Shown here in pieces: positions 5,867 to 15,635 of a DNA stretch of 64,000 bases. Each line of letters opens with the position of its first letter. The stretch's first letter is position 1. Origin of the DNA: Streptococcus cristatus AS 1.3089. GTDB taxonomy: Bacteria > Bacillota > Bacilli > Lactobacillales > Streptococcaceae. The stretch spans positions 1,340,212-1,404,211 of the forward strand of contig NC_021175.1 in NCBI RefSeq assembly GCF_000385925.1, read 5' to 3'. A program made the position numbers and the translations under genes. The notes below the pieces were generated by a model. That model made no database searches. It was given only the letters and a program-made list of their open reading frames with translations, and was not told the DNA's origin.

Positions 5867-5995
5867 TTAGAAGATTGCGCTGATAGCTTGTGCAAAAATT
5901 GCACCAACCGTTACAAGTAACATGATTACGATAACCAGCATTGTCAATTTTTCAAATCCAGTTTTTTTACGTTGTCCGTTATCTCCAAAAGCCAC
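5867..5995 (-). CDS. DUF4044 membrane mini-protein
   Basis: A 42-residue protein starting at GTG (5993-5995) seven bases after GAGGT. It reads VAFGDNGQRKKTGFEK, then one hydrophobic segment (about residues 18-41, LTMLVIVIMLLVTVGAIFAQ), ending SAIF. This is the pattern of the streptococcal DUF4044 family: a basic cytoplasmic head and a single membrane helix at the C-terminus. The function is unknown. It has its own promoter (6028-6056) and terminator (5841-5862), so it is an independent single-gene transcript between glmM and obgE. Confidence 0.85.
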   Translation of the reverse strand: MAFGDNGQRKKTGFEKLTMLVIVIMLLVTVGAIFAQAISAIF

Positions 5996-6027
5996 TTTAT
6001 TACCTCAATTCCAAGATTACTCTCTCT

Positions 6028-6056
6028 ATTCTAACACGATTAGCACACTTTTTCAA
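6028..6056 (-). promoter_or_regulatory. Promoter of the DUF4044 gene
   Basis: On the minus strand: TTGAAA (6051-6056), a 17-bp spacer, TAGAAT (6028-6033). The predicted start is about 25 bases before the GTG start codon. Confidence 0.7.
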
Positions 6057-6102
6057 ATATTTACGAAAGGAAAAGGAAAAAGAGAGTTTTCACCCTGTCA
6101 CC

Positions 6103-6151
6103 AAAAAAGATTGAAGAACTTGCCTCAAATAGGGACTTTCTCCAATCTTTT
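6103..6151 (-). terminator. Terminator after glmM
   Basis: On the minus strand AAAAGATTG pairs with CAATCTTTT across a loop of about 29 nt and runs into TTTTTT. It ends the cdaA-cdaR-glmM transcript. Confidence 0.6.
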
Positions 6152-6168
6152 GAATTTTATCTTGCTTT

Positions 6169-7521
6169 TTAGTCGATGCCAATCTCAGCACGGACAACAT
6201 CCGCAATTGTATCCACATAATAGTCCACTTCTTCGTGAGTTGGCGCTTCAGCCATAACACGCAGAAGCGGCTCTGTTCCACTTGGGCGGACAAGGATGCG
6301 GCCGTTTCCTGCCATTTCAGTTTCCATTTTTTCAATAATGTCTCTGATAGCAGGAACTTCCATTGACTTATCTTTCATGGCATTTTCGACACGAATATTA
6401 ACTAATTTTTGTGGGTAAATGGTCACTTCGGCTGCAAGTTCAGACAAGCTCTTGCCAGTTTCTTTCATCACTTTGGTTAATTGCACAGCTGACAATTGAC
6501 CATCACCAGTGGTATTATAATCCATGATAATGACATGACCAGATTGCTCACCGCCTAGATTATAACCGTTCTTGCGCATTTCTTCTACCACGTAGCGGTC
6601 ACCAACGGCAGTCACTACTTTATTGATGCCTTCCCGCTCTAAAGCTTTGTGGAAGCCAAGGTTGGACATAACGGTCGTCACAATTGTATTTTGAGCCAAT
6701 TGGCCTTTTTCAGAAAGATACTTGCCGATAATGTACATGATCTTGTCACCATCTACAATATCGCCATTTTCATCAACGGCAATCAAGCGGTCACTATCGC
6801 CATCAAAAGCAAGTCCAATCGCCGCCCCTGATTCACGGACTGTTTCCTGTAAGCCTTCTGGATGAGTTGAGCCTACATTCAAGTTAATGTTGAGGCCATC
6901 TGGATTTTCTCCGATAACAGTCAGCTGGGCACCCAAATCAGCAAAAATTTGACGGGCACTGGTTGAAGCAGCACCATTTGCCGTATCAAGGGCAACATGC
7001 ATGCCTTCAAGATCTAAACCAGTTGAAACGATGTATTGTTGGTACTTACGCAAGCCTTCAGGATAGTCCATGACTTTTCCTAAACCTTCTGCACTTGGAC
7101 GTGGAAGAGTATCTTCTGCTGCGTCCAGCAAAGCTTCGATTTCGAGTTCGCGTTCATCATCCAGTTTATAACCATCGCCACCAAAGAATTTGATGCCATT
7201 ATCGAGAGCAGGATTGTGGCTAGCTGAAATCATGACACCCGCACTGGCTTTTTCGGATTTGACCAAGTAAGCAACACCTGGAGTCGCGATCACACCTAGT
7301 TTGTAGACGTGAATCCCGACAGAAAGCAGACCTGCAATCAAGGCACTCTCCAACATTTCCCCCGAAATGCGCGTATCACGACCAACAAATACCCGAGGAA
7401 CTTCACTTTCGTGTTGGCTCAGAACATATCCACCAAAACGACCCAGTTTAAAGGCCAATTCCGGCGTTAATTCCACATTAGCTTCTCCACGAACACCATC
7501 GGTTCCAAAATATTTACCCAT
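6169..7521 (-). CDS. glmM: Phosphoglucosamine mutase
   Basis: A 450-residue enzyme converting glucosamine-6-phosphate to glucosamine-1-phosphate for UDP-GlcNAc and cell wall synthesis. The phosphoserine loop ISASHNPA puts the catalytic Ser at residue 101. The metal loop FDGDSDR and the late phosphate-binding loop [11 protein letters not shown] are present, so all four alpha-phosphohexomutase domains are complete. It is the last gene of cdaA-cdaR-glmM, an order conserved in Firmicutes, where CdaR and GlmM bind and tune the cyclase. The gap to cdaR is about 30 bp. Confidence 0.98.
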   Translation of the reverse strand: MGKYFGTDGVRGEANVELTPELAFKLGRFGGYVLSQHESEVPRVFVGRDTRISGEMLESALIAGLLSVGIHVYKLGVIATPGVAYLVKSEKASAGVMISASHNPALDNGIKFFGGDGYKLDDERELEIEALLDAAEDTLPRPSAEGLGKVMDYPEGLRKYQQYIVSTGLDLEGMHVALDTANGAASTSARQIFADLGAQLTVIGENPDGLNINLNVGSTHPEGLQETVRESGAAIGLAFDGDSDRLIAVDENGDIVDGDKIMYIIGKYLSEKGQLAQNTIVTTVMSNLGFHKALEREGINKVVTAVGDRYVVEEMRKNGYNLGGEQSGHVIIMDYNTTGDGQLSAVQLTKVMKETGKSLSELAAEVTIYPQKLVNIRVENAMKDKSMEVPAIRDIIEKMETEMAGNGRILVRPSGTEPLLRVMAEAPTHEEVDYYVDTIADVVRAEIGID

Positions 7522-7550
7522 TTTTAAAATTTTCCTTTCAAATCTTGCAT

Positions 7551-8300
7551 TTATTTACTAGATGAACTCGAACTTGAGCTCGATTTTGAGCTTGACGAAT
7601 TCGAATGTGTTATTTTTGTCGTAACTTTCATCGTTGTTTCAAACGGAGTCACAACACTTGGCAAAACATTCCCATTGGCATCCATGGCCTGCAAGGAAGC
7701 TGCCCCACTATAATTTCCTGAAATAGTGACATTGCTTGGTAAAACTGCTGCGACATGATTAACTTTTTCCAAAGTTTCTTCATCGCTTGTCACTGTCACT
7801 TCTTCGTGCTCCAAGCTCACATTTGTGATAGAGATATCTTCTGCAACCTGGCTGACTGTGATGAGATACTTCACTGGTACTTTCTTGCTTGCTTTTTTAC
7901 CTATCTTGACTGAAATTTTTTGCGGATTGACCGTAGCAGACAGGCCGCTAGGTAGATTTTCCACCTTCAGCTGTACTTCGACCGTTCCTTCTGATGCATT
8001 GGATAAATCCGCCACCACATGAAACTTCCGTGTACTCTCCTGCATTTCGCTGCTTAGGGTCACTCTATTAGACCCCGTCAAAACAACGCTAGCTTCGGAA
8101 GTGAAGCCGCTAATGAAGTAACGTTCACTATCGTACTTGATGTCAATCGGAACATTGGAAATCGTATTGCTGTACGTTTCCGAGGTCACTTGTCGAATAC
8201 TGATACTGTTTTGAAAACTACTAGAGGTCGCATAAACAAACAAAACTATCGCAAAGAATAAAGAGGAGACAATATAAAGAATTTTTTTACTTTCTTTCAT
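7551..8300 (-). CDS. cdaR: CdaR (YbbR-domain) regulator of CdaA
   Basis: A 249-residue membrane-anchored extracellular protein that modulates the diadenylate cyclase encoded just before it. One membrane helix at residues about 7-25 is followed by two YbbR-like beta-rich repeats (about 45-130 and 135-225). Bacillus CdaR has more repeats, so this is a short form. The chain ends in a low-complexity Ser/Lys tail ([17 protein letters not shown]) that is probably a flexible extracellular or wall-associated end. It overlaps cdaA by 14 bp, showing tight coupling. Confidence 0.93.
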   Translation of the reverse strand: MKESKKILYIVSSLFFAIVLFVYATSSSFQNSISIRQVTSETYSNTISNVPIDIKYDSERYFISGFTSEASVVLTGSNRVTLSSEMQESTRKFHVVADLSNASEGTVEVQLKVENLPSGLSATVNPQKISVKIGKKASKKVPVKYLITVSQVAEDISITNVSLEHEEVTVTSDEETLEKVNHVAAVLPSNVTISGNYSGAASLQAMDANGNVLPSVVTPFETTMKVTTKITHSNSSSSKSSSSSSSSSK

Positions 8301-9144
8301 TCTTCCATCCTCCTAGTAAACGATTCTTTAGACTCAGTTTTTCATGCTTGTCTGATAGCAGGACTTCTCGCAGTTGTAGCTCAAACTCATTCAAGCTCAA
8401 GTTGTGCTTGAAAACTCCATTATGTGTCGTAGAAATACCACCTGTTTCCTCAGACACGACAAAAGTAAAGGCATCTGAAACTTCCGAAAGGCCAATCGCA
8501 GCCCGGTGCCGAGTTCCAAATTCCTTGGAAATACCTGTACTTTCTGTTAGCGGCAAATAGGCACAAGAAGCAGCGATCTTATTATCTTTGATAATAACTG
8601 CCCCATCATGCAGAGGCGTATTAGGAATGAAAATATTGATCAACAGTTCCCCAGAGATATCCGCATCCAGTGGGATTCCCGTTGCAATGTATTCCTGCAA
8701 CGTTCGAGTGCCCTGAATAGCCACCAAGGCACCGATCTTACGCGGACTCATGTAAGCTACTGCCTTAACAAAGGCTTGAATCAATTTCTCCTCACTGCTG
8801 ACTGGCGTGGCCGAAAAAATCTCAGTTGCTCTACCCAGCTTTTCAAGACCAGTCCGAATCTCAGGCGAGAAAATCACCACTGCCGCAATAACCCCGTAGG
8901 TAATAACCTGATTGATCAACCATGAAATGGTCGTTAAACCAATGATATTCGCTAAAAACTGTGCCAAGATGAAGAAGAGCACTCCCCGAACCAGAATCAT
9001 AATTTTGGTTCCGGCAATTGCTTTAGTAAAATGGTATAAAATACAGGTAACCAAAGCAATATCAATAATGTTGATTAAAATATTCCAAGGATTACTGAAT
9101 ACATTAGCCCAGTATTGGAGATTGGTTAGTTGTTGAAAATTCAT
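8287..9144 (-). CDS. cdaA: Diadenylate cyclase CdaA
   Basis: A 285-residue membrane enzyme that makes cyclic di-AMP from two ATP, a second messenger for potassium and turgor control. Three N-terminal membrane helices lie at about residues 20-40, 45-65 and 75-95. The DAC domain follows with the catalytic DGA motif at 180-182 and RHR at 212-214, both intact. It is the first gene of the operon. The start (ATG 9142-9144) lies 11 bases after GGGAGGG. A TATAAT box occurs on the minus strand at 9187-9192. Confidence 0.98.
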   Translation of the reverse strand: MNFQQLTNLQYWANVFSNPWNILINIIDIALVTCILYHFTKAIAGTKIMILVRGVLFFILAQFLANIIGLTTISWLINQVITYGVIAAVVIFSPEIRTGLEKLGRATEIFSATPVSSEEKLIQAFVKAVAYMSPRKIGALVAIQGTRTLQEYIATGIPLDADISGELLINIFIPNTPLHDGAVIIKDNKIAASCAYLPLTESTGISKEFGTRHRAAIGLSEVSDAFTFVVSEETGGISTTHNGVFKHNLSLNEFELQLREVLLSDKHEKLSLKNRLLGGWKNERK

Positions 9145-9251
9145 TGCATAGTGGCCCTCCCAGTCAAAAACAAACGGTTCTCAACCATTATATCACTTTT
9201 AAGGATATTTTTCTGTAACCTTCTTTACTTTTTTATGATAAAATATTTCTT

Positions 9252-10595
9252 ATGAAGATAAATACAGCATTGGGCCTCTTGGCAGGCAAGTCCTCCCACT
9301 TTGTTCTCAGCAAAATGGGACGCGGCTCGACTCTGCCAGGGAAAGTTGCCCTCACATTTGACAAAAACATTCTGCAAAACTTAGCCAAGAACTACGAAGT
9401 TGTGGTTATTACAGGAACAAACGGAAAAACTCTGACTACAGCTTTGACGGTGGGCATTCTCAAGGAAGCTTTCGGAGAAGTGGTGACCAATCCTAGCGGT
9501 GCCAATATGATTACAGGGATTACAACAACCTTCCTGACTTCTAAAAAAGGCAAATCTGGCAAAAATATCGCTGTACTGGAAATCGATGAAGCCAGCCTAT
9601 CTCGGATTTGTGATTATATCAAGCCTAGCCTCTTCGTCTTTACCAATATTTTCCGAGACCAGATGGACCGCTATGGTGAGATCTACACGACCTATCAGAT
9701 GATCTTGGATGCGGCTGCTAAGGTTCCTGAAGCAACTGTACTGATGAATGGCGATAGTCCGCTCTTTAACTCGGTCAGCCTGAAAAATCCTGTCCGTTAC
9801 TATGGTTTCGACACGGAGAAAAGCCAGGCTAAGCTGGCGCACTACAATACCGAGGGCATCCTCTGCCCTAAGTGCGAGCATATCCTCAAGTACGAGCTCA
9901 ATACTTATGCAAATCTAGGAGCTTACATCTGTGAGGACTGTGGCTTCAAGCGTCCTAAGCTAGACTACAGCCTGACCGCTCTCAAGACACTTGAGCACAA
10001 CCGCTCTGTCTTTACCATTGATGGACAAGATTATCAAATCAATATCGGTGGTCTCTACAATATCTACAATGCCTTGGCCGCTGTGTCAGTTGCACAGTTC
10101 TTCGGAGTCGAACCGGCTACCATCAAGGCTGGCTTTGACAAGAGCCGAGCTGTCTTTGGCCGTCAGGAAACTTTCAAAATTGGCGATAAGGAATGTACCT
10201 TGGTCTTGATCAAAAATCCAGTCGGTGCTACCCAAGCCTTGGAAATGATTAAGCTGGCACCTTTTGACTTTAGCCTATCTGTCCTGCTCAATGCCAACTA
10301 TGCGGACGGTATTGATACTAGCTGGATCTGGGATGCTGATTTTGAGAAAATTTTAGAGATGGATATCCCTCAGGTCCTTGCAGGCGGAGTTCGCCATTCT
10401 GAGATTGCTCGTCGACTGCGGGTAACAGGATATCCAGCAGATCAGATTACCGAAGTCAAAGATTTGGAAGCAGTCTTTAAGTTGATTGAAAAACAAGAAA
10501 CCAAGCATGCCTACATCCTAGCTACTTATACCGCTATGCTGGAATTCCGTGAGTTGCTGGCAGAACGACAAGTAATTAGAAAGGAGATGAACTAA
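9252..10595 (+). CDS. murT: Lipid II isoglutaminyl synthase, MurT subunit
   Basis: A 447-residue Mur-ligase-like subunit which with GatD amidates the D-Glu of lipid II to D-isoglutamine. The ATP loop is GTNGKT (55-60). A four-cysteine zinc ribbon (C205, C208, C227, C230) is inserted in the central domain as in characterised MurT. The C-terminal DUF1727-type domain holds the conserved [16 protein letters not shown] part. It overlaps gatD by one base. There is no Shine-Dalgarno before the ATG, and TAAAAT at 9239-9244 ends only seven bases upstream, so the mRNA may be leaderless. It is divergent from cdaA. Confidence 0.96.
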   Translation: MKINTALGLLAGKSSHFVLSKMGRGSTLPGKVALTFDKNILQNLAKNYEVVVITGTNGKTLTTALTVGILKEAFGEVVTNPSGANMITGITTTFLTSKKGKSGKNIAVLEIDEASLSRICDYIKPSLFVFTNIFRDQMDRYGEIYTTYQMILDAAAKVPEATVLMNGDSPLFNSVSLKNPVRYYGFDTEKSQAKLAHYNTEGILCPKCEHILKYELNTYANLGAYICEDCGFKRPKLDYSLTALKTLEHNRSVFTIDGQDYQINIGGLYNIYNALAAVSVAQFFGVEPATIKAGFDKSRAVFGRQETFKIGDKECTLVLIKNPVGATQALEMIKLAPFDFSLSVLLNANYADGIDTSWIWDADFEKILEMDIPQVLAGGVRHSEIARRLRVTGYPADQITEVKDLEAVFKLIEKQETKHAYILATYTAMLEFRELLAERQVIRKEMN

Positions 10596-11380
10596 TGGTT
10601 TATAGATCCCTCGTTTCTCCTGAGAACCAGGATTATCACTATGACTTAAAAATCGCTCATCTCTACGGCGACCTTATGAATACCTATGGCGACAACGGTA
10701 ATGTCCTGATGCTCAAGTATGTAGCTGAAAAGCTAGGCGCTAGGGTTGAGGTTGATATTGTCTCCCTAGAAGATGACTTTGACAAGGACAGCTACGACAT
10801 CGTCTTCTTTGGCGGAGGTCAAGACTATGAGCAAACGATCGTGGCTCGTGACTTGCCAGCTAAAAAAGAAGCTTTGGAAAGCTTTATCAATGAAAACGGC
10901 GTTGTACTAGCTATCTGCGGTGGCTTCCAACTCTTAGGCCAATACTATATCGAAGCTTCTGGCCGTCGAATCGAAGGACTCGGCATCATGGGACACTATA
11001 CCCTAAACCAAGTCAAGAATCGCTATATCGGCGACATCAAGATTTATAACGAAGAATTTGATGAAACCTACTACGGCTTTGAAAACCACCAAGGGCGTAC
11101 TTTTCTCTCCGACGATGAAAAACCGCTGGGCAAAGTCGTCTATGGAAATGGTAATAATCAGGAAGACGGCAACGAAGGTGTCCACTATAAAAATGTCTTT
11201 GGTTCCTACTTCCATGGCCCCATCTTATCCCGCAATGCGAATCTGGCCTACCGTCTGGTGACCACTGCTCTGAAAAACAAGTATGGCTCAGATATTAAAC
11301 TGGCTGCTTATGAAGATATCCTTGCACAAGAAATCCCAGAAGAATACGGAGATATCAAAAGCAAGGCTGAATTTGAATAA
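10595..11380 (+). CDS. gatD: Lipid II isoglutaminyl synthase, GatD glutaminase subunit
   Basis: A 261-residue class I glutamine amidotransferase that supplies ammonia to MurT. The nucleophile is Cys108 in [11 protein letters not shown] and the catalytic His is about residue 207 in [20 protein letters not shown] is the oxyanion region. The ATG overlaps the murT stop (TAATG), so the subunits are made in equal amounts. A ribosome site AAAGGAG lies inside the end of murT. A LapA-domain membrane protein follows in the same transcript. Confidence 0.96.
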   Translation: MVYRSLVSPENQDYHYDLKIAHLYGDLMNTYGDNGNVLMLKYVAEKLGARVEVDIVSLEDDFDKDSYDIVFFGGGQDYEQTIVARDLPAKKEALESFINENGVVLAICGGFQLLGQYYIEASGRRIEGLGIMGHYTLNQVKNRYIGDIKIYNEEFDETYYGFENHQGRTFLSDDEKPLGKVVYGNGNNQEDGNEGVHYKNVFGSYFHGPILSRNANLAYRLVTTALKNKYGSDIKLAAYEDILAQEIPEEYGDIKSKAEFE

Positions 11381-11394
11381 ATAGGAGAATCGTT

Positions 11395-11652
11395 ATGAAA
11401 GAAAAATTTCACTATATCCTGCTATTGATTACCATTCTATTGGTTGCCAGTATTTCCTTGGCCAATATGCAGAGCGTCAATGTTAGTTTTATCCTTTTCA
11501 GCTTCAAACTTCCCTTGATCATATTGGTTTTGGTCTCTGTTCTCCTAGGCTCTGTCACGACCTTTCTCATCAGCATGCCAAAGAACTTCTCGCTAAAAAA
11601 TGAGCTCAAGAAAACCAAAGAAGCTCTGAAAACATCTCAAAAAGAAAACTAG
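11395..11652 (+). CDS. LapA-domain (DUF1049) small membrane protein
   Basis: An 85-residue protein with two membrane helices (about residues 6-26 and 37-60) separated by NMQSVNVSFILFSFKLP, the signature of the LapA/DUF1049 family, then a charged cytoplasmic tail (LKNELKKTKEALKTSQKEN). The function in Gram-positives is not known. It has the ribosome site ATAGGAG, lies 14 bp after gatD and ends at a strong terminator, so it belongs to the murT-gatD operon and may serve in envelope upkeep. Confidence 0.85.
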   Translation: MKEKFHYILLLITILLVASISLANMQSVNVSFILFSFKLPLIILVLVSVLLGSVTTFLISMPKNFSLKNELKKTKEALKTSQKEN

Positions 11653-11678
11653 GCTGGAAATTCCAACCTAGTTTTTTT
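11647..11678. terminator. Bidirectional terminator between LapA and SipA-like genes
   Basis: AAACTAGG-CTGGAAATTCCAA-CCTAGTTT followed by TTTTT on the plus strand. The minus strand also ends in a T-rich stretch. It serves the convergent genes on both sides. Confidence 0.9.
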
Positions 11679-11679
11679 G

Positions 11680-12237
11680 CTACTTTGTTTCAACAAAACC
11701 AAATTTATCTAAGGGAGAAATACGGAATTCTACAATTCCCTTGATCTGCTCCTTTTTGATCAGACCAAATTCTCGACTGTCTTTCGTATTTTCCCGTCGA
11801 TCATTCAAGATGAGAAAAGAATTTTTAGGGATAGTATCAGAAGTCGCTCCTTTTAAGTCAACAACAGAAAAATCGTGGGTATAATAGCCCGTGCTGGCAG
11901 CCGAAGCCAGATACTTCTCTCGCATCTTTTCGATATATTGCTCTGATTGCACCTGATCGTTCAGATATAGCAAGTTATCCATATAGGTCACCTTGTCATT
12001 TTCCATAGCAATAACACGGCCGACATATTCTTTCCCATCGACCTCATAGAGGGCAAATTCCCCACGAGCAAGCTTGGCTGTCTTATCCGCCAAGACCAAA
12101 TCATTTTCCGCTAAGAAAGAATTGGCATCTTGCTTGGTGATACGATAAGGTGTATAGACAAACAAACGTAAGCCCACCAAAATGGCAATAAATACCGTCA
12201 CAATGATAATATTCCTTAGTAAATCTCTCTTTAACAT
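11680..12237 (-). CDS. Signal peptidase I-like protein lacking the Ser/Lys dyad
   Basis: A 185-residue S26-type protein with one N-terminal membrane helix (about 8-28). Aligned by eye to LepB, the segment TKQDANSFLAENDLVL covers the catalytic SMxPTL box and has Asp37 where Ser belongs. YVGRVIAMENDKV covers the Lys box and has Gly73 in place of Lys. The later ILNDRRENTKDSREFGLI matches the conserved box E (GDNR..S.DSR.FG). An Asp/Gly pair at about this spacing is what is reported for the pilus-assembly protein SipA of group A Streptococcus, which is not an active peptidase. No pilus genes are nearby. It is probably a chaperone-like or regulatory paralogue, with an active LepB elsewhere. Confidence 0.85.
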   Translation of the reverse strand: MLKRDLLRNIIIVTVFIAILVGLRLFVYTPYRITKQDANSFLAENDLVLADKTAKLARGEFALYEVDGKEYVGRVIAMENDKVTYMDNLLYLNDQVQSEQYIEKMREKYLASAASTGYYTHDFSVVDLKGATSDTIPKNSFLILNDRRENTKDSREFGLIKKEQIKGIVEFRISPLDKFGFVETK

Positions 12238-12261
12238 CTCTCTCCCCTGTCCTTTTATTCT

Positions 12262-12290
12262 ATTATATCATTTTTCATGGGATTAGACAA
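12262..12290 (-). promoter_or_regulatory. Promoter of the SipA-like gene
   Basis: Minus strand TTGTCT (12285-12290), 17-bp spacer, TATAAT (12262-12267). The gene thus has its own transcript although it lies behind thrS. Confidence 0.75.
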
Positions 12291-12330
12291 AACACAGAGA
12301 CGAGAAAGGATTTTCTTTAATAAAATTGTA

Positions 12331-12378
12331 AAAAAGGCAAAGCCTATTGAGGAGCTCCCTCAATCGAATTTGCCTTTC
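12331..12378 (-). terminator. Terminator after thrS
   Basis: Minus strand AAAGGCAAA pairs with TTTGCCTTT with an inner ATTGAGG/CCTCAAT stem, followed by a T run. Confidence 0.9.
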
Positions 12379-12383
12379 TAATT

Positions 12384-14333
12384 TTAATCTTCTTTAGCCA
12401 CGCGTGATTTGTTAGCGATATCAGCTAAGATAGCTTGAACAAAGTCATCAACTGAGACAGTTTGTGTTTCTTTTTGGCCGTAGCGACGAACGTTGACTGT
12501 TCCATCTTCCATTTCCTTGTCTCCAACGATCAATTGGTAAGGAATCTTGCTAGTTTGAGAAGCACGGATCTTGAACTGCATTTTTTCATTACGTTCATCC
12601 ACATCAGCACGAACCCCACGGTCACGGAGTTTCTTCGCCACTTCCCATGCGTAGTCCACGTGTTTTTCGTTAGAAACTGGGATGAGGGTTACTTGGTGTG
12701 GTGCAAGCCATGTTGGGAAGGCACCCTTGTAGTTTTCAATCAAGATAGCTGTGAAGCGTTCCATGGTTGAGATAACCCCACGGTGGATCATAACTGGACG
12801 GTGCTCTTCGCCATCAGCTCCGATGTATTTGAGGTCGAAACGTTCTGGAAGCAAGAAGTCAAGCTGGATAGTAGAAAGTGTTTCTTCTTTACCAAGGGCA
12901 GTTTTAACCTGAATATCCAATTTTGGTCCGTAGAAGGCTGCTTCACCTTCTGCTTCAAAGTAGTCAACACCCATTTCATCAAGGGCGGCACGAAGCATGG
13001 TTTGGGCATTTTCCCACATCTCATCGTTGTCAAAGTACTTGTGAGTATCTTGAGGGTCGCGAAGAGAGAGACGGAAGCGGTATTCAGTCAAGTTGAAGTC
13101 TTCATAAACATCGATAATCAACTGAAGGGCGCGTTGGAATTCTTCTTGGATTTGTTCTGGGGTAACGAAAAGGTGACCGTCGTTGAGGGACATTTCACGA
13201 ACACGTTGAAGACCAGTCAGAGCACCCGATTTTTCATAGCGGTGCATCATTCCGATCTCAGCAATACGGATTGGCAACTCACGGTAAGAGTGAACATGGT
13301 GTTTGAAGACTTGGATGTGGTGTGGGCAGTTCATTGGACGAAGGACAAACTCTTCACCGTCACCCATGTCCATGGTTGGGAACATATCTTCACGGTAGTG
13401 ATCCCAGTGACCAGAAGTCTTATAAAGTTCCACAGAGGCAAGTGGTGGAGTGTAAACGTGTTGGTAGCCTGCAGCTATTTCCTTATCGACAATGTAGCGT
13501 TCCAATTCACGACGGATAGTCGCACCATTTGGCAACCAGAATGGCAAACCTTGTCCAACTTCTTGAGAAATCATGAAGAGGTCAAGCTCTTTACCAAGTT
13601 TACGGTGGTCACGTTCTTTGGCTTCTTCACGCATTTGAAGGTAGTTCTTCAAATCTTTCTTGTCAAACCAAGCTGTACCGTAGATCCGTTGCATCATAGC
13701 ATTGTCACTATTTCCACGCCAGTAAGCACCAGCTACATGGAGAAGGTGGAAGATTTGGATTCGACCTGTTGAAGGAACGTGCGGACCACGGCAGAGGTCT
13801 ACATATTCGCCCTGACGGTAGATGGTCAACCCCCCCTCATCTTCCGAGTGCTCTTCAATCAATTCTAACTTGTATGGGTCATGTTTGAAAATTTCACGTG
13901 CCTCGTCTTTCGATACTTCCTCACGAATAGAAGGGAAGTTTTCTTTGACGATCTTTTGCATTTCTTCTTCGATACGAGGCAGGTCTTCGTTGGAGATTTG
14001 ACCAGCTGTGTTGTCCGTATCGTAGTAGAAGCCATCTTCGATAGCTGGACCAACTCCCAAGTGAATGTCTGGGAAAAGGCGACGAGCTGCTTGGGCAAAC
14101 AAGTGAGCAGCTGAGTGGCGCAAGATTGGCAGAGCATCTTCGTGATCAGGTGTCACGATTTCGATAGCACCATCTTCAGTGATGGCACGAGTTGTATCAA
14201 TCAATTTGCCGTTGAATTTACCAGCAAGAGCTTTTTTAGCTAGGGAATTGCTGATAGATTGGGCAATTTCAAAAGTAGTAACGCCAGCTTCGAATTCACG
14301 AACAGCGCCATCTGGGAAAGTAATCTTAATCAT
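12384..14333 (-). CDS. thrS: Threonyl-tRNA synthetase
   Basis: A 649-residue class II synthetase. An N-terminal TGS domain (1-62) is followed by the editing domain with the metal-binding [16 protein letters not shown] and [13 protein letters not shown], then the catalytic core ([30 protein letters not shown], motif 2 [13 protein letters not shown], motif 3 [13 protein letters not shown]) and an anticodon-binding domain. Length is normal. It shares a T-box leader with the small kinase gene upstream, so both respond to uncharged tRNA-Thr. The gap to the kinase stop is 23 bp. Confidence 0.98.
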   Translation of the reverse strand: MIKITFPDGAVREFEAGVTTFEIAQSISNSLAKKALAGKFNGKLIDTTRAITEDGAIEIVTPDHEDALPILRHSAAHLFAQAARRLFPDIHLGVGPAIEDGFYYDTDNTAGQISNEDLPRIEEEMQKIVKENFPSIREEVSKDEAREIFKHDPYKLELIEEHSEDEGGLTIYRQGEYVDLCRGPHVPSTGRIQIFHLLHVAGAYWRGNSDNAMMQRIYGTAWFDKKDLKNYLQMREEAKERDHRKLGKELDLFMISQEVGQGLPFWLPNGATIRRELERYIVDKEIAAGYQHVYTPPLASVELYKTSGHWDHYREDMFPTMDMGDGEEFVLRPMNCPHHIQVFKHHVHSYRELPIRIAEIGMMHRYEKSGALTGLQRVREMSLNDGHLFVTPEQIQEEFQRALQLIIDVYEDFNLTEYRFRLSLRDPQDTHKYFDNDEMWENAQTMLRAALDEMGVDYFEAEGEAAFYGPKLDIQVKTALGKEETLSTIQLDFLLPERFDLKYIGADGEEHRPVMIHRGVISTMERFTAILIENYKGAFPTWLAPHQVTLIPVSNEKHVDYAWEVAKKLRDRGVRADVDERNEKMQFKIRASQTSKIPYQLIVGDKEMEDGTVNVRRYGQKETQTVSVDDFVQAILADIANKSRVAKED

Positions 14334-14356
14334 GGTTTTCTCCTTAAATATTTATT

Positions 14357-14965
14357 CTATTTTTTGGACAATTTTAAGAGCCGAGCAACTTCTTCCACAG
14401 TCTGATTTTCTGACTGACTACCATCTATTATGAGGCTAGGATAGCCTAATTTCATCGCTTCCTGCCGAACCATTTGGGCAAAAAGAATGTCTCGTTGCAT
14501 CCAGTTTTCAAAAGCTTGCTCAGGATTGGTAGTTCCCTCTAAGACATAAGGAACCCATTCTCTCTGTTTATAGTGCTTTTTCTGAAAATCAGCTGTCGGA
14601 GTCAAGCATAGATAGGAAGACGCTGGGCATTCAAGCTCCTTTACCAAGTGAGGCAAAAGTCCTGCTCCCTCAACCAAGAGAGGTCTATCTTGATTTTTTA
14701 TCAAGTAAGATTTTACATAAGGAAAAATCTCTTCATAAAAGCGCCATTCTTCATCTGCCATCTCTTCTGGATTTCTCATCCAGATTTGTTGTGGACTTCT
14801 GTCCTGTCTCAGAAGGCAAATTGGCTGTGAGTCTGCACTTGCTTGACTCATCATCTCTTCTACCAAATCATCCAGTTTGATATGAAGTAGTTGATACTGT
14901 CTAGCAAGAAGTGAGGCAATTGTTGATTTTCCACTACAAGGCGATCCGCCAATCATATAAAGCAT
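14357..14965 (-). CDS. P-loop nucleoside/nucleotide kinase-like protein
   Basis: A 202-residue ATP-binding protein. The Walker A GGSPCSGKST lies at residues 6-15 and is followed by a helical lid region with QREWVPYVLEG. The overall shape resembles AAA_18/AAA_33 type small-molecule or adenylate-like kinases, but the substrate cannot be read. The best start is the ATG at 14963-14965, seven bases after GGAGG. Another ATG is one codon upstream. A longer frame to 15049 runs through the T-box terminator and is not real. Its position between the T-box and thrS links it to threonine supply or translation stress. Confidence 0.8.
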   Translation of the reverse strand: MLYMIGGSPCSGKSTIASLLARQYQLLHIKLDDLVEEMMSQASADSQPICLLRQDRSPQQIWMRNPEEMADEEWRFYEEIFPYVKSYLIKNQDRPLLVEGAGLLPHLVKELECPASSYLCLTPTADFQKKHYKQREWVPYVLEGTTNPEQAFENWMQRDILFAQMVRQEAMKLGYPSLIIDGSQSENQTVEEVARLLKLSKK

Positions 14966-14989
14966 CATTCTTCCTCCTTCTGACAAAAT

Positions 14990-15206
14990 AAAAACGACAT
15001 CCTTAAAAGGACGTCGCAACGTGGTTCCACCTTCATTTATGCAAGCCAAAAAGACCTACACCTCTGATTGGCTCTAACGTAGCCACCGTTTTATGTTTTC
15101 ATAAAAGCCAGTAGAGTAGTCCCAACTGCATCCTCTGCGCGATTTCCAGCTCCACGCGCTCTCTAAAAGATTTCCTGCAGGTGATATGTCTCTAAAAATT
15201 ATTATA
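14990..15206 (-). promoter_or_regulatory. T-box leader (kinase-thrS operon)
   Basis: On the minus strand the leader begins after TATAAT (15201-15206). It has a long Stem I region with AGAGAGCGCG and AAATCGCGC, then the T-box sequence AAGGTGGAACCACG (about 15019-15034), and ends in an intrinsic terminator ACGTCC/GGATGT closed by GCGAC/GTCGTTTTT (14991-15017). Uncharged tRNA pairing with the T-box would form the antiterminator and let transcription continue. The gene served and repeated ACU triplets in the specifier area fit a threonine codon, but I could not place the specifier loop with certainty. Confidence 0.9.
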
Positions 15207-15233
15207 GCACGATTGAAAAATTTGCAAGAACTT

Positions 15234-15599
15234 TTATTGGTTTCCAGCTCTGCTATTTTTCCTAGTAAATCTATAAATCACATGTCCCAAGCCATTTCCA
15301 GCTAGTGAGAAAAGGAAATAAGCGGCATGATAAAGAGGAATCCACTCCCCAAAGATGAAAATAGTCAGGAAAAATAAGAGGGCAACCAAGAAAGAAAAGC
15401 GCAAAGAAAAGCCATGAAAAGCTGCATAGAGCAGGGACACCAACAAGGTTGCCAGAGGAGAATAGATGAGAACATTTCCAACTACTAGCCCCTTACTTAA
15501 CATGGAATCCATGGGCAAATACCGTAACAGTATATAAAAGACAAAATAGAAAAAGAAAAGGGGGAGCAAAAAGAAAATTTCTTTTTTATGAACTTTCAT
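15234..15599 (-). CDS. Small multi-pass membrane protein, unknown
   Basis: A 121-residue hydrophobic protein starting MKVHKKEIFFLL at the ATG 15597-15599, seven bases after GGAGG. An in-frame extension of six residues upstream is less likely. Three or four membrane helices are seen (about 7-27, 38-58, 64-84, 88-110), with a basic cytoplasmic end (YRFTRKNSRAGNQ). No family was recognised. It lies 36 bp behind the glycolipid glycosyltransferase gene and probably shares its transcript, which suggests a membrane-lipid context. Confidence 0.75.
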   Translation of the reverse strand: MKVHKKEIFFLLPLFFFYFVFYILLRYLPMDSMLSKGLVVGNVLIYSPLATLLVSLLYAAFHGFSLRFSFLVALLFFLTIFIFGEWIPLYHAAYFLFSLAGNGLGHVIYRFTRKNSRAGNQ

Positions 15600-15635
15600 A
15601 AGAGCACCTCCGTTCATTAGGTCTTATAAGGAAGT

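Noticed and set aside
12783..13772. Open frame of 329 codons on the plus strand opposite thrS
   Set aside because: It lies wholly inside thrS, has no ribosome site or recognisable domain, and its composition (rich in F, H, V, T) is that of an antisense frame.
14969..15049. N-terminal extension of the kinase to 15049
   Set aside because: It would be encoded by the T-box antiterminator and terminator region; the ribosome site lies downstream of it.
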